Assembly: GCF_001522545.3 (NCBI RefSeq)
Contig: NC_031769.1
Coordinates: 6,075,999-6,139,998, forward strand
DNA length: 64,000 nucleotides
From: Parus major
Taxonomy: Eukaryota; Chordata; Aves; Passeriformes; Paridae
Reading direction: 5' to 3'
The position numbers were made by a program, and so were the translations under genes. Shown here in pieces: positions 39,562 through 54,000 of this stretch; positions within the stretch are counted from its first letter, which is position 1, and every line of letters begins with the position of its first letter. The notes under the pieces were generated by a model. The model searched no databases. It saw nothing but the letters and a program-made list of their open reading frames with translations, and was not told the origin of the DNA.

Positions 39562-41646
39562 CAACATATGTAAACATGCTATTAAAGTTTCTATCTATTA
39601 ACAGCTGTGAGGAAAACCTCAGAGATTTGATCAGTACAGACAGACAGGTGTGCAAGGAAGCTGGAATAAGAATTCTGAGACCTCTCTATGAGGTTAAATG
39701 CTTCATAATGGCAATCTGAAGGCCAACATTATGTTATTATGAAAGTTAATCATTAACTTATTAATATGTTTATCAATTAAAATTTTTGTTCACTACTGCA
39801 TGAGAAAACAAAAACAGGTCAAGACTTCCACACAAATAGCAAAATCCCTGGCAGTTTTTTTACAAGCAGTTAGAGGGTGCCTACTCCAAACCACTTAAGA
39901 TCCACCTTTCCAGAGTACAGTGTGTTCACAGTTTTTATTGAAATACGTGGGAGCAGGTCTAGTAAGATCTCCTTGGCCTCTGTCTCCATCATGGTCACAA
40001 TCCCATGTGGTTCATTCACATCACTGACATTAGTGGTCTGAATCAAGGACAAAGAAGGCAACAGGCTCTTCCCGAGTGGGAATTTTGCCCAAAAGAAATC
40101 TTACAGGGGTTAAGTGCTACACTACTGTTTTCTCATTTGTAAACCAGGACTTACAAGCCTTTCCTATTTCAAAGGGCTGTGGAATGATAAAGGGTTTAAT
40201 ACAGATAGACTGCAGTAATAACATAAAATGCTACAATATCCATGGAACATTCTCTGGGAGCCTAACAGATTCAGACAAAAATGTTTTTAAAAGCCATAGC
40301 TGGAAAACCAAAGCTGTCTTTTCCTTCTGTTCCGAGGCAGCTTTGGCAGGAAGAACTATACTGCAGAGAGCACACAATAATTTTTCTGATTTAAAATGTG
40401 AAAAAAAAAGGTAAGGACTGTGTTACAAGAACATGGCACTATAAAAGGATGATCTAAAAAAGCCCACTGCATGTGGTTTATACAAATATCACTGAGCCCA
40501 CAGTATCTCCTGGTTTTGTTCAGGCTGTCTCTTGAAAAGAGGACACCCATTATCTATTATCTGCAAACAGATAAGCTTTTAATTCTAGGTGAACAATTTT
40601 GTCTATGGAGAAACCAAATTAAGTCGGCAGAGCTCCCTGTGTACACATAAGGATGGTAATTTTAGTCCAGCTACAGCATTAGACTTTTGGATCCTGACTT
40701 TCAGAACTTTAATATGTTCAACATGTTACATGGCTCCAGCAGTAACAGCCAGAGACAGGCAGCAAGAGAATTTTATAATCAGGCCCTTAGCACCATACTG
40801 GACTGACCCTTCTGGTTTAAACTTTCCATGACAGGGCAGTGTACATGAGCATTGCTCTGAGGGAATTTCTCTTTTCTGTCTGCTTTTGCCAATAATGTTG
40901 GCTAGTGAAGACTGCTGTGTAAAGAAAAAAAAAATATCCCAGTTTACCCTCTCACTTCCAGGCCTTCATCCTCAGAACACACAGATTTAAAGGAACCTTT
41001 TGTGCAATACACAAAATAAAACAGCTGGCTGCCCACAAGGCCTCACCCAAGACAAAACAGTAACAGCCCTTCAGTTAATCTATCTTCCTGGCTCAGCCAG
41101 ATGCCAAGGAATCCAGAGCCTCCCAGACTTCTGGGAAGCAAGTAAATATCATAAAATGCCACAGGTCAAACCATCCAATGCTGCTTTGCTGCCCCTGATC
41201 CGTAGCTGTTGGGAGCTGCTCGTCCTCAGGCTCACAGCTCCTGCTGATATTCTGGTGGCAGCACTAGCTGGCAGGATGCTGTTGCTGCTAGGACTGTGCT
41301 GCTCCTCTTACCACTGCAAAAATGAAATCACCTCCTAGATTACATTCCAGAAAAGGCCAGGTATCTGCAATTGCCCCTTTGTGAAAAGGCGTGGGAGAAC
41401 AAAAAAAGTCGAATGTGAATATGTGTGTGTCCTTGGTTGCTCGGTTGAGGTTCTTTTCCTTTTTTTTCATTCAGGTAAATACTTCTGGTGTGTTGGAAGC
41501 AAAAAATCAGCCTTGGGCTAATACCCACAGATTAAAAGGTGAAGTTGATCACTATCAAAATACTTTGTGACCTAAAATGAAGCTCTGAGTAATCATCACA
41601 ATTGGCTAAAAGGAAATTGAAGAATTAAACTTCTTTAAAGCACACA

Positions 41647-41910
41647 GTCATAGAATGGTTTGGGTTGGGTTTTTAAAGCTTATCTAGCCCCAGCAATAAA
41701 TAGGAAGGGACATCTTCAATCAGACTAGGTTGCTCAGAGCCCCATCCAAGCTGACTTTGAATGTTTCCAGGGAGGGGACATCCACCATCTCTCTGGGCAA
41801 CCAGTGCCTCACCACCCTCACTGTAAAACATTTCCTCCTTATAATTGTCACCATCACAGTGACCTTCTCAGACAAGAGTGCCCAAAACTTAAGTTCACTT
41901 GATCTCTGAA
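41647..41910 (-). mobile_element. CR1 LINE 3' fragment
   Basis: Reverse complement of a CR1 3' end: it begins 'tcatagaatggtttgggttggg' (the tail), then 'cagactaggttgctcagagccccatccaagctgac', 'tgtttccagggaggggacatccacc', 'gcaaccagtgcctcaccaccctcactgtaaaacatttcc'. About 260 bp, minus strand, 5'-truncated. Confidence 0.93.
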
Positions 41911-44900
41911 AGCTTAATATAAAGCTTAAATAGTTTTAACTTTGTATAGTCTGGCTTTCTCCATAGGGCTGGAACACAAGATTTGATGGCAGGGTACCAG
42001 CAATGTTCTTGTTAGTAGCAAAGACTCTTGGCATTTCAGCCCCGTGTTTCAGTTATGTATATGGATGTCTATTACTAGAAAATCAGAAAAATCACACAAA
42101 CTTCTTATCCCATCACTTTTTATCTCAGTTTCCTGTAAGTCAAGAACATCTTATTCCCTGGGAGCTGAGCTGAGGAATGGAGGTACAGTGAAATGATCTG
42201 TATATGACAGTCAGTGATCTGAGAAGAAACTGAGCATAAATCTACAGAAATCACGGTTGCAAGCAAAACCAGATGACCACATTTGAACCAAATTGCACTA
42301 AATTAAATAAAATCTTTCTGTAGCACTCAGCATGATGTTATTTATGCCTTGAAACAGCATATTTCTTTCCCAGATCTTCCTGTCCAATCATTTAAAGGCT
42401 TGGTCCAAAAGAGATAACATAGAGAATCTGACTGTCAAAAGATCTGCTGCCAGCTGCAGTCACCTGCAGGGACTGGGAAGAAAGACATGACTGATGATAG
42501 CATCAAGACTTTGGCTGAGATTGTTACGCTTCATAAAGCTGTCATTGTTTGAAAAGTGATGTCTGTTCTGTCTGCATCATGATGGAACCAGCAGTGATCC
42601 ATCCCTTGGATTCTACCCAAGGAAAGGCCAAAGAGAAACATTGAAAACAGAAAATGGGCAGACCACTGTTGCCTGCCTCTGCCCCCAACCACAACCCACA
42701 TGAGCTCAGTTTGTTGTTTTGGCAGGAGAGCAGGCACTGAATAAGCAAGAGCTGAAACTGGCAGAACAGTCAGAAAAGTATTTAGAGTTGTTTATGTATG
42801 AATGATTGCAGGGTGGGAAGGGCAGACTTATTTGGATAGATCAGGTAAAGCCCTGGGGGCAGCACTGAAAACAGAGCCCTTTGCAATCAGATGAGTAACA
42901 TGATCCTGGACTGCTTTCTCTTTTCCCTCTGTGCACACTCCAAGTTGCAGTCGAGCTTTGCCTTGGAGTACTTCTGAACGTTTCATTCACAGGTATTTGT
43001 TAAATCCTGCTATAGCCCAGAGGATGCCTACCACTTTAATCCTCTCTTAACAACTCCGATTTTTGGAGTTGTAGCCAAGGTTCACTTGCTAACTCTCAGC
43101 CTCAGGAAGCCTTGTAATATTTGGATGGTGTATTTACCTTCCTCTGATTTCATTACAAGAGTGATACTTCTATACTACCTCCTCTAAAGGAGGGACAGGT
43201 CCATCACTGGTAGCATAGGTGTGACACCACCAGCCATGTTTAACTGCATTCAAATTCAGAATAGTAAACACAGAACTGTGCAAACGCCATGTCTGTTTTG
43301 CAGAGTTAACCTGATTGAGAAATTGCAGCTATTTGAAATGTTTGCCGCTGCCTTTGTTGTGGGGATTATTCCTTTTGTAAACACAGCCACTGTGGGGCAG
43401 CAAGACATAAGCATTTGATGGAGTGTGCTTTGCCGTCTGCCTGCAGATGAGTGGGATGATGCAAATGTCACCACCCTTTGCCAGAAGCACATTTCCCCGG
43501 TCAGGGTGACTTGGTGACTTGGGAATCATGATAAGTTTTGAAGGTAATGTTGAGATAAGGCAGCACCAAAACTGCTTTAAGTAGTTTATATGTCTATTCT
43601 GAGAGAAGATGTCAACAACTCATAGCTTGAGGACGTTTGAACTTCCCCTGTGCACCGTGCCAAATTCTGCGTTCTCAGGAGGCTCACGCCTACATGCAAA
43701 CAGACAAGTTGCTATTTGCTTTTGCCATTTTCCCAGAGGAAATGATGGTGCCAGACAAGTGTGAGCAGACCAACCTCATACAGTGCGTCTGGCTGCATGG
43801 TTTGTAACTCTGCAAATTGAAATGATGACCACTCCCACCACACTCTGGTCATTGCCCAGGGACACAGAAGGGTGACTCTAATCCAGGAGAGCATGAGATC
43901 CTCCTATGAACATCAAGGCTCCAGACTCAGACACACAAGCTCTTTCCAAATTTGTATCAGGGTTTTATTGGAATTCTCACCACTCTTCATTGCTTCAGAT
44001 TCCTAGAGCACCTGCACTCAGCCTAAACAAAGATTTGGACCCCAGCTGAAGAAGGGGAATTGTAACTGATGCAAGATTGATAATGGAGAAATGACTACTG
44101 GAGTTCATAGTTATAATTTAGAGACATAAGTCAACTAAAACAGTACAGAAGCTATTTTTTTCCAAGTTGTGTCTTGCCATTAAAATGAGGAGATGCAGAC
44201 TATTAAAACTGGTTTGGGTAAAACACAGAAAATCTACTTGCTAAAAATAGGAAATCAGATGTAATAGTCACTCCTGAGGACTAATTTTGAGCCAGATGTC
44301 TGACATGTTTATGTGTACTGTGACAGCCTTTCTCATCTTCCATTTGAAAAACCAAGGTTTTCTGACTTTAAATATAGTCAATAATGATTGTGAGTTTTAT
44401 TTAATGCAAGTTGATTACTGAGCAAGAAAACAATCAATTTTAGTTTTCAGATTATCTATGTAATACATAATGTAAGAATTTTGTAAACCTTTCTTTGTCC
44501 TTTAAACATAAATCACAAGGAATAAAACCTTTAGTTCAATCAAAATTTGTGCTTCTTGATAGGCTTCCACATGAATTATCTAATTATATCAAAGAAGCAG
44601 ATTAAAAGGATTTACTTAGTGATCCTGGTAAGAGGGGAACAAATGAGGAAGAAAAAATAATGGCAAACCTCAGAGTAATGGAAATTGTCCGTTTTGATTT
44701 TTTTCTGTAGGGGTCAAGATGTGAGAAGTGGATGCTGAAGTTATCCTTAGATAAGTCTCCCAGAGTAAGAGTTAACCATTCTAATTTAAATCAGTGCTAC
44801 AGACTACACGATGAAGAGCCATGGGCTGAAGCGTACAAGTTTCAATGTCAGAAACAGCCTGGACATAACAGTACAGAGCTCTCTGCAGGTTAAAGGATCC

Positions 44901-47900
44901 TCTCTCTTTGTAGGGTTAAGGCACAATCTGAGAGAGTAAAGAAGCCACTTGTCTCCTCAGTCAGAGCATCATGTACATTAAAAATATTGTTAAAATGTGA
45001 TTTTTTTTTCCCCTTTACTTCTTTATGGGACATTACAGGATACAGAGATCTGAAGTTTTGTGTTTGGTTTTGTTTTGGTCAGGTCTGGGGGGTAAATACT
45101 CTTCAATGTTAAATATACACATAAAAACACTTGGAAAGAAAATTTTTGAAGGCTAGATAAAAAGTCTTTATTTTAATACTAGCCAAATTGATTTTTACCT
45201 TTTTTGCTTTTAAATATTCTCTATATTCTTTACACATATATTTTTAGCTCTGTAGCCTATTACTGTATTTGTAGCTGGCTTCAGTAGTTTTCTCTACCTC
45301 TTCCCTACCCTGACAAGCAGAAAGACAAAACACATTCCAGAGGCTCCAAACCCCACGGGTCCAAGGCCCCTATCCTATCTTGGCTTTCTGGGAGCCAAGG
45401 TTGAAACCAGCTCTTTCAGACACATTGTCATAAAAAAATGTTCAGTTCCTGTCTACAAAGGGGCTACAGAAGTTGTGGAACCAAAAGGGGAGAATTGCTT
45501 CATCACTCATGTTTCTAATTGGAGATTCTTGTCAATTATACTAATTTGCTAAATTTATAGAACTGTATTCACCCTAGGTGGGGTGGGCACTTTTCCATAT
45601 CTGCCCCTTGGAGGCCACCAGTAAATTATATTACCTCCTATACTAATATTGTCTTGAAAGTATGTTGCTTTATTTCCAGATCTTTAAGGCATCAAGTTAA
45701 TACTCCACACACATGAAAATGATTTTGTTTTGGACTAGTATAAAAAGTATTAAAGCATTAAAAATGATGTGATTTTGGAAAGGAAGGATATATCTAATGC
45801 TGCTGATCACCAGCTTTTCATCACCCTTTGAAAGGTAAAATAATTGCAAAAATTGATGGGGACTGAACATAACTGGCTATCAAAAACCCTATACTGGTTT
45901 TAAAGTCAATTTGAAATAGGTAAGTTCAAAATTTCATAGTCCCAGGAAGAACCAGCCACAACTTCCCAACACACTGATCACCAGACTGTACATCAAAGCA
46001 TGTGGTGTAATGAACTTCAGCCAAAGGCAGTGAAAATAAAACTGACTGGGAGATAAAGTTACCCGAGTGTGTTCAGGCTACTCAGTAATTTGCTTCCCCA
46101 GTGCACTGTTGTGGGGACCCACCTAGTGAAACCATGAAGAATTGCACCAGTCCAGAACATGAAAGAAAGGGACTGTTGAGCCAAGGAGACAAATAACTGA
46201 ACAATATAATTTAGTATATTGCAAGTGGTGAAACATGTGGCAAGACGAGAGAGACCACAAATTCCAGCCAACCTAAAGTCACCATCTGGTATTGCTTTGT
46301 AACGCTCAGATAACTTGGTTTCAAAATCTGTTGCAGCAGAAGCTTGCATTTAGGAGAATGGATAATATCTTTTGGTTTAACTCAAACTGGTGCACTGCCA
46401 GACAACATATTTGGGACTCATGCTCAGCATTACCAGCCTGAGAGCCAACAAAATCTGGAGTTGGTCTTTGTAAAATCAGAAGAATGGCTTTGTTAAAAAA
46501 TACTAGAAGCTATTTCCCTTTGTCTTTTCACTTATTTTTTATTTTTAATTTGATTCTGTTGGATGAGCCATCATTTTATGTATTTGTCAAATCTTTAAGG
46601 CTTTATTCCTGTGATCACAAGAACTGGAGGCTTTCATTACAATGAAAGCTGAAATTTTTATCTTCTTTCTTTTTGGCAACAAAGAGAAACAAAGGCTGTA
46701 AGAACACACCAGGATGGTTTGATTTACAACAGATTTTTAAGCAATAAAGTGCTGAAATTAAATTTTGCTACAGCCACTATCGATCTGTTCAAAGGGATTT
46801 TGCCATCATTTCCTCATTTCCCTGTCCTCACTTATTTAATCCACAAAAGAACGAAAATTTTCATTAGTAAAAAATCTCCAGAATATGCAGACATTAAAAT
46901 CAGATACCTGTCTCAACAAGTGGTATTTTCTCTTGATGATACAAAATTATATATTTTTTTTTTTTCCATCACAAGGGCATACAAAAAGGATTGAGATTTG
47001 GATTAATTTACTTATGAAAATAGTTTATAATACTCTTTTTCCTCTTGAATGAATCAACAAACACATTTTATTTTGTCATCCTCCAAAAGAGAGTTGCAAA
47101 TACTTAATATCCAGTTATAAACAAGTAATTTATAGCACAGGAACTCGCTCCCCAAACTCTTAGAATCACCTACTTTTGGTTCTGCTCTTGTCTACCCATA
47201 TTTAGGTCCCTATGGTTTATGTGACTTTATTTCTTGAAAATTCCTGGATAATCAACACCACAGAACAACTTCTTAGCATCTAGAACTGCCACTTAAGTTT
47301 GTAGAAGAGCCATCCATACTCAATTTAGAGGCAACAGAATTCTAATTTATTTTACCCCAATCACAGATTACTTCTCTCTTCCTTGACAAGACTATTCCAA
47401 GAAAATCCTGACTTTTCTAAGTCCTCCTCATGCCAATCAGCCTAATCTCAGATTTTGGAATATTTCCACTTCTTTTTCATCTTATTTGAGATACTACTGC
47501 TACTTACTAGCATTTCTCTAACAAATGACACTTTACTTAAAATTCTACCTGAAATCCATGGCTGTAAGAGCATATCCCACTAGTCACTGCAGCACTACCT
47601 GGAACACAGGGACTCTGCTCATGGTTCTGGATTACACACAAACATCAAGGCACGCAGGCCATACTCAATTTCTACTTGCCCAGCCACTGCTGTCCCTGAA
47701 AGCAAGGGGAGCAGGCATTACTGTCAGAGCACTGGTTCTGGAGCAGTGATTTTTGACCTCAGTAATAGGAACAGAAATCCTTGCTCTCTAAAGCCCTCCT
47801 CTGGGGCTCAGTACCTTCTATTCCTCCCTTTTCCTCTGCTGAAATAGTTCCTTTTCTCCTGTCCCCTCCCTGCTTCTTCCTCATCTTATCAGCCCCAAAA

Positions 47901-49924
47901 AAGTAGAATTTGCTGTAAGAAGACAGAGTATATTGTGATTTGTGGTGAGAGGAATTCAGATACATGACTGTACAGGCAAGTTTGGGGATCCCCATAATCC
48001 TCACAATGCTATCTATCAAAGATATATCAGGGTGAAGAACAGAACTCCTTTCTCTGGGGCTCTCCAAAGCCTCTCCAACCTCCCTTCCACCTATAGTATC
48101 CATAAAATGCTGCTGACCCTTTCCCCAGTTGGATCCTCGTCACCATATGGGACCCCTGCTACTGAAAATATTACCTAAATCTGAGTATCTTACAGCTAAT
48201 TCTTCTGATTGTAAATGGCAGTTAGATGCTAAATGGCATTGTTACCAGTCCCTCTTCTTCAGCTTTGTGTCCTTATGTAGCTTCCTGTACTTTTTACACT
48301 TTCTTATCCCCTGTCAATACTTCAGGTGTTCTGTCCTGGTGTTTTCTCCTGCTCTGACCATGTACAATATCTCAGCAGAAATACACCAGGGGGCATCTCA
48401 CAGCTCACACAGAATTCCCTTGCTATTAACATGCTATTCCCCTAGAACAGCACAATGTCTATTCAGGATAGATTTCTGTGGTATTTATCTTTCAATTTCA
48501 CCATTTTCCTCAGGCAGTTCACTTCTTTCAGAGCTTGACATTTTCAGATAGTGAAATAATGGTTTCCTCCAGTCATTCATTTAATTTAATAGGCCCCTGA
48601 ATTGCCTTGAGCATTTTAATCATACCGATCTTTTCATGCTAAAATAAGGAGTAAATTTACATGTAACTGCACAGCTCTTGGGTACTGTATAGACCAATCA
48701 GAAGACTTATTTTTGTTTTCATTTATTGAAATAAAGTTTATGACACTTCTAAAACTTGCATTTTAGAAATACTGGTTTTTACAGCCTACTTTAACATATT
48801 TCTCTGGTAAGCCACAAGTTAATGGATCAACAAAGAGTACGTTGTTGATGGGGATTTTTTTTTTCTTGCTTTGCTTTCAATTTGCCTGGGAATTCTGAGA
48901 GAGGTCAGGCATTCCTGCTTGTAGTGATATTTAACTGCCCAAAAAGAAACTGTTTAGCTGCAAGTGGTTCTAGTCTAAAAAGATAAAGTAGGCACAGGTT
49001 GTGGAAGTAATAATTTTATCAACATATTGTACATAACAAATAAAGACATCAAGCAATAAATCCAGATTTATGGAGAGAGCACCTTGAGGGACAGTCATGT
49101 CTCCTAATTTTTGTCCTCTAAACTATAGGAATATAATTTCCTCTGCAGTTTCTCACATGTGCATAAGGTAGGAAACACAACTGCTCTCAAATTTCACATC
49201 TTCTTTGAAAAAACAGTGCAAAGATGAGGTTTACTGCAAACATATGTCAGGCCCCTGAAAAAGAAGAATGATTTAAAGTACAAGTTTGTAAATCACTGTC
49301 TGATTGTTCATGAAAATTGTTAAGTTGTGAATTTTTTTTAAGATGTGTTACTGAAACAGACAAGAAAGACAAATTGGAGGGGAGGGGCAGAAGAAAAAGG
49401 AGTACCACTCTGTGATTAAAATTGCTACAGAGAAGCAGGAATTATCCCCAGTTAGTAAGAAAGAGAATAATTTTATAAAACCAATGGGAAAAAGAAATCT
49501 AAAATGGAACTATGAATATTACTGGATAATCAGCCTTTCCTTATTACACATACATCCTTTTTATGCGTTTTTTAGTTCTAGGAAAGTGAAAGCCCATTCC
49601 TAAAAATGCAGAAAAACACCCTGTAGTATGAAAAAACAAAAAAGCATCCTGTTGTACAACAGATTTGGTGCTAGAGGCTGAGATATCTTTTGATGAAAGA
49701 TTATACCTGCTGTGAGGAAAAAATTACCAAAAAAAAAACCCCTTTATAACAGAAATGCCAGAATTCAGGCTTGGAGTCCTAGTTTTAGTTTGAACTCTAT
49801 CTAACCCCAGTTTATGTGACATAACTAAAGATTGTCAGACTGTTCAGGAAGTCTGAGTATTTCTCACATACTTACCTATGAAAATGACATTTTAGAAGTT
49901 TTCATCAAAACAGGAAGACAGAGT
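41911..49924. other. Intergenic DNA without recognised genes
   Basis: No gene or clear transposon. A poly(T) run lies at about 46,954-46,965. Open frames of up to 140 codons (plus, 48,129-48,551) are hydrophobic and pyrimidine-driven and look like chance. The 45.3-45.7 kb stretch is somewhat GC-richer but unidentified. Confidence 0.45.
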
Positions 49925-50062
49925 GATGCAACAGAAAAAGCACTGAAGGATTCACTTCTATTTTTTTTGTCTGCCACTGCTTTGTTGGATGACCTGGAAC
50001 AAACAACTTCATCTTTCTGTGCTTAACTTCCACATCTCTAAAAAGAAGATAATGAGACTGAA
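49925..50062 (+). mobile_element. MIR/CORE-SINE-like relic
   Basis: The order of conserved MIR words is clear: a tRNA-like leader trace ('gcaacagaaaaagcactgaaggattc'), then 'gtctgccactgctttgttggatgacctgg', 'aacttcatctttctgtgcttaacttccacatct' and 'aaaaagaagataatgagactg'. The consensus equivalents are the ctctgccactgacttgctgtgtgacctTgg core, gcctcagTTtcc and catctgTaaaatgg. Such elements predate the bird-mammal split. Confidence 0.65.
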
Positions 50063-50782
50063 CTCCTCTGCAAATAAACTTTTTCCCTTCTCTTATCAGA
50101 GTTGAAAAAACGATGGAAGTAAACTCTTGGTAGAGCTGTAATATAGTTCACTGGTAAAAAGCCAATTCAATTATGAGACTTCTTGGGTTTATGGGATTGT
50201 TTTCATTCTCAAACTTTGCAAAACAGTCCAAAGTGGAAAAGAAATCAGCCCAGGCTGACTGGGCTCCAAAGCCTGTGAAGTGATCTGAGCACAGTTGAGC
50301 AACACTGGACAGAATGTTTAGTGAATTACTTCCCTCCACAGATTCCAAGGAAAGTTTTATTTCAGTAAAAAGAAATTCTAGAAAATGTAGCATCTCACTC
50401 CCAGATCTTAAGAGTGAGAACTTCTGAACATGAAAAACAGATGGAATTTAGTCAGCAACACCTCAAAGATAAAACACAACTTTTTCAATTCTGGAGAGAC
50501 TCTACAGAAGAACTTAAACGTGTTAAGAAGTGCAGAAAAATAACAGCCTGGGCTGAAAAAGGACAAAAATTTGAAGAGAATTGAAGAGAGCATGACAATA
50601 CTACTCTGTATGCTCAGTGCTGCAATTCCTTGCTAAGACAAAACTCTTTGCAAGATCCTTAGATCTGTGAATTCTCCCAGGCACTGTATGTCACACCACC
50701 GGCTCCTTCTTCATATTCCTGCAGATTTTAGGGCAACATCACACATGCTCATCATTCCAGCTTACTACTTGTTTCCTGCTTC

Positions 50783-50803
50783 ATTACAATGGTTCATTGT
50801 AAT
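50783..50803. repeat. Perfect short inverted repeat
   Basis: Two 9-nt arms, attacaatg and cattgtaat, separated by gtt. No function is suggested. Confidence 0.85.
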
Positions 50804-50883
50804 ACTTCATTATAATGGGTTAATATATTTAGCTGGTTTAGAGATCTTATCTGTGTCTTGTGTATGGGAAAAGGGAGAAAACC

Positions 50884-50969
50884 TGTTTCTTGTAACATAT
50901 TAGTTTTGCTTGTTATTAGTTTTGTCTGTTTATTGTAACATATTAGGTTTGCTCTCATCTCTGTCTGAG
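50884..50969 (+). repeat. Tandem duplication, period 43
   Basis: The word tgtttcttgtaacatatta starts at 50,884 and recurs with one change at 50,927. Similarity is strong over the first 27 nt of each unit and fades afterwards, so the duplication is old or partial. Confidence 0.8.
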
Positions 50970-51021
50970 CAGGATATTTGAGAGGTACAATGCTCTCCTG
51001 ACACCAGCAATGCTAGAAGGA

Positions 51022-51062
51022 ATTCTTTATTCCTTATTCTTTATTCTTTATTATTATTTATT
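51022..51062 (+). repeat. (ATTCTTT)n-like degenerate microsatellite
   Basis: Repeated attctttatt/ccttattctttatt units degrade into attattattt. A simple-sequence tract of about 41 nt. Confidence 0.85.
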
Positions 51063-54000
51063 GCACTGTCAAAGCATTCTGTCAATAAACAGCAAAGGTG
51101 CAGGAGCACAGCTGGTGCCCAATGAAGTTTGAAAAACGCTTTACAGCTTGTTCTAGGACATCCAAAAAAGAAACTCTTGAGCTTGCTGACTTGTTTTGTT
51201 AGAACTTTCATCAGCCTAAGAGGACAGCATTGGTGCTAAAAGTTTTGTATTTCTAACAAGAAAATGTAAATAATTTGAAGCTTGAGAGACTGAGGAAAAA
51301 ACTCATTCAGCATTCCAAAACTCATTTAATTATCATCTAGCTTTTCTAGTTATCCTTCTTTTTGGTTTCTTTGCCCTGAATCTTAGCCTAAATTCTTCTT
51401 AGGCAAGTTGTGCTACTCTAACAAGACCTAACTGGTCTGATTCACAGATGACAGGGTGCAAAGCCTGTCATCAAACAAATTCATTCTGATTTCCCTTTGT
51501 GGGGGAGAAAAAAAAAAAAAATCTCTTTCAGCTACAGGATTTAATGGCTTAAGAATTTGCCATTCTGGGTGTCAGCAGAAGTATCTGTAGTTGCCCCAGA
51601 ATTCTTGGCCACTGGGTATCTTCCAGTCTTAGGGAGTCATTAAGCTGTGTTCCAAGTGTCATTCCATATCCATGCACCATAATACAACACACTGTCACTA
51701 ATCCTCCCCACAAGCCTCATTACCAACAGATCTGAGTATTTCAGGATGGCTTTTGATAAATAAGCTCTTGGATTCTTCCCCTAAATCAATACTTGCTGAA
51801 TCAACTCACTGGTCTGACTAGCTAAGGAAACTTCAGGAAACAGCATTAAAAGCTAAGCATTATTCCCTCTGTACAGCCTGGCAAAGCCTACAAGTTCTGA
51901 CACCTACACTGAAGTGTCCCCATGCCAATGTCTTCATCTGCATGCTAATTCCTCCTACAGTCGATAGAGAACTACTCAATACAGTTGATGAAGCAAAGAG
52001 CTACTCAGCTGTTCAGAATACACTGATCTAGCTGCCTTGAGGTGGTCTGAGCAGCTTGCTGTGCAACCTTGAGCAGGGTTCAGCTTGCCAACCATCTGTG
52101 CTCGGTGACAACTGTGGTGGACCGAAATATCAACAACTTCCACATAAGATTTCAGATAGAACAGGCATTTTTAGCATACCTGCTGCTTCTTGGAGCAGGA
52201 GGCCAGGTAGAAAACTCCTCAGTGCCTAAACTGGCACTCGATGCCTGCATTTATGTAACTAAATCCCACATTAATTCTCTGCTGAGTATAAGGGGAGCTT
52301 AGACATCTGGTTCACATGGAGACACCTACACACCGAAAACCAAATTTAGGTGCCTTAATCTGCTGGCTGAATTCACCCTTTTACTTGGAGATTTCCTCAG
52401 CTGGCAGCTGCATTAGCATTATGCTTAAGAGACTTCAATGGACATTTTTCTTATTTCCATTTCTAATCCACTCATGAGAACATTTATACTTTTGGCCTCT
52501 CCAATACACTTGTAGCAATTTACAACTGTAACTCTAGAGAAAACATACTTTCTTTTGCTTATTTTAAATTTATTGCCTGGAAATTTCACTCAGGATATCT
52601 AAATCTTATGCTGTAAGAAACACATAATTCACTTTCTCTCTTACAATAGATTTTTTGACCACTATCACATTCACATTCCTTCACAGAATTCCTTCAAAGT
52701 TAAACCATTCAAGCATATTCAAGTAAATTTTTAAAGTTTTTTTTTAAGGAAGCAATTCTGCATCTCCAGTAAGTTAATTGCTTTTCTCTCTACCTTTCTT
52801 GGTGCTTTAGGGAGAATTCCACACAATATTCAAGGTGTGCAAACATTTTTGATTTTGCAAATCTTTTCCATCTTGTTCTATTCTGGTCTCAGTGTACTGA
52901 ATATCCTTTTTGCCTTTTCACCCACTCCAAAGCACAGAATTGATGCCTTCAATAGATGAGCCACAAGAGCTCCACAGATTCTTTCCTGAGTGCTCCTAAT
53001 AAATTTAAGGGTATGTGGGATGATCTTGTGCTATGGGCTTTTCCTCCATGGTGGATAACAGTCTCTCCTATTCAGACATCTGTTTTTGCAAAACTATTTA
53101 GAATATAATCCCTTTGAGATCTCCACCCACTGTCAAATTTGATACACATGGTCCAAGATTTCAGAAGTACTTGAGAAGAGACAGCAGAACAGATAAACCC
53201 ATATACATGTTCTGAGTTGTCATTTGACCTTATATCCTTGGGAAAGCAGGCAAAAAAAAACATGTCAAGTGGTCTTCAGCAAAAGTAACAATAGGAAGGA
53301 AGAGGTTTGAGAACAACCAGACAAATGTCCTGCTTCCTCAAACACTCCAAATAGAACTCTCCAGCACCTACAAGGGCTTTTCTATGCCACTCAAAACCAG
53401 AATCACTTAGAAATTCTACTGGGGAATGTGCAGACTGATTTCAGTCATAGACAGCCCATAGGCAAACAATTGTAACAGGAAAACACTGAAACAAATGCTA
53501 GTCCCCCCAATTATTGAAAGAATACTTGGAGTTTTCTCCAGTCTTCTCCATGACAGCTGGTCAACAAGCACTACACATCAGCTGGAGAAATTTGTTCTGA
53601 ACAATCTGGATTTGTAAAAATAATACATATTAATTCTGTTTGGTTTAGGGGACATTTCCCTCCTTTTTCACAAAGTAGATGGCTCAATGTAGGAAAAGAG
53701 ACAGGATTTAAAGAATAGCTTTTGTAGCTGACTGTCCATTTCTCTTGTGTAATTTCTGTGTCCAAGACATGACAACAACAAGAAATGAAATTTCAGTGAG
53801 TACATATGGGACCCAAATTTTGACCCCAACCCACACTGACACAGGATTACTTTGGGTTACGGCTTCTTGCCAGGACTTTTATATGAGTTCTTGCCTCTTG
53901 CTGAGAGCACATAGGAAGTGGGTCAATTAGTTAACACTAAGGAGTTATCACAGATCTTATTAAGCAATTGGGCTAGACAGATTATCATTATCAGGAATTT

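Larger units (their letters stand above)
36253..41646. other. Intergenic DNA with small tandem repeats
   Basis: No gene is recognised. It contains an (ATA)n run at about 38,325-38,340, an 18-bp duplication at 39,172-39,202 and two adjacent short tandem arrays at 39,484-39,561, listed separately. Open frames reach about 112 codons without similarity. Confidence 0.45.

Noticed and set aside
46059..46349. 96-codon minus-strand open frame with a protein-like composition
   Set aside because: No recognisable domain and no splice or promoter context. Frames of this length are frequent by chance across 64 kb.
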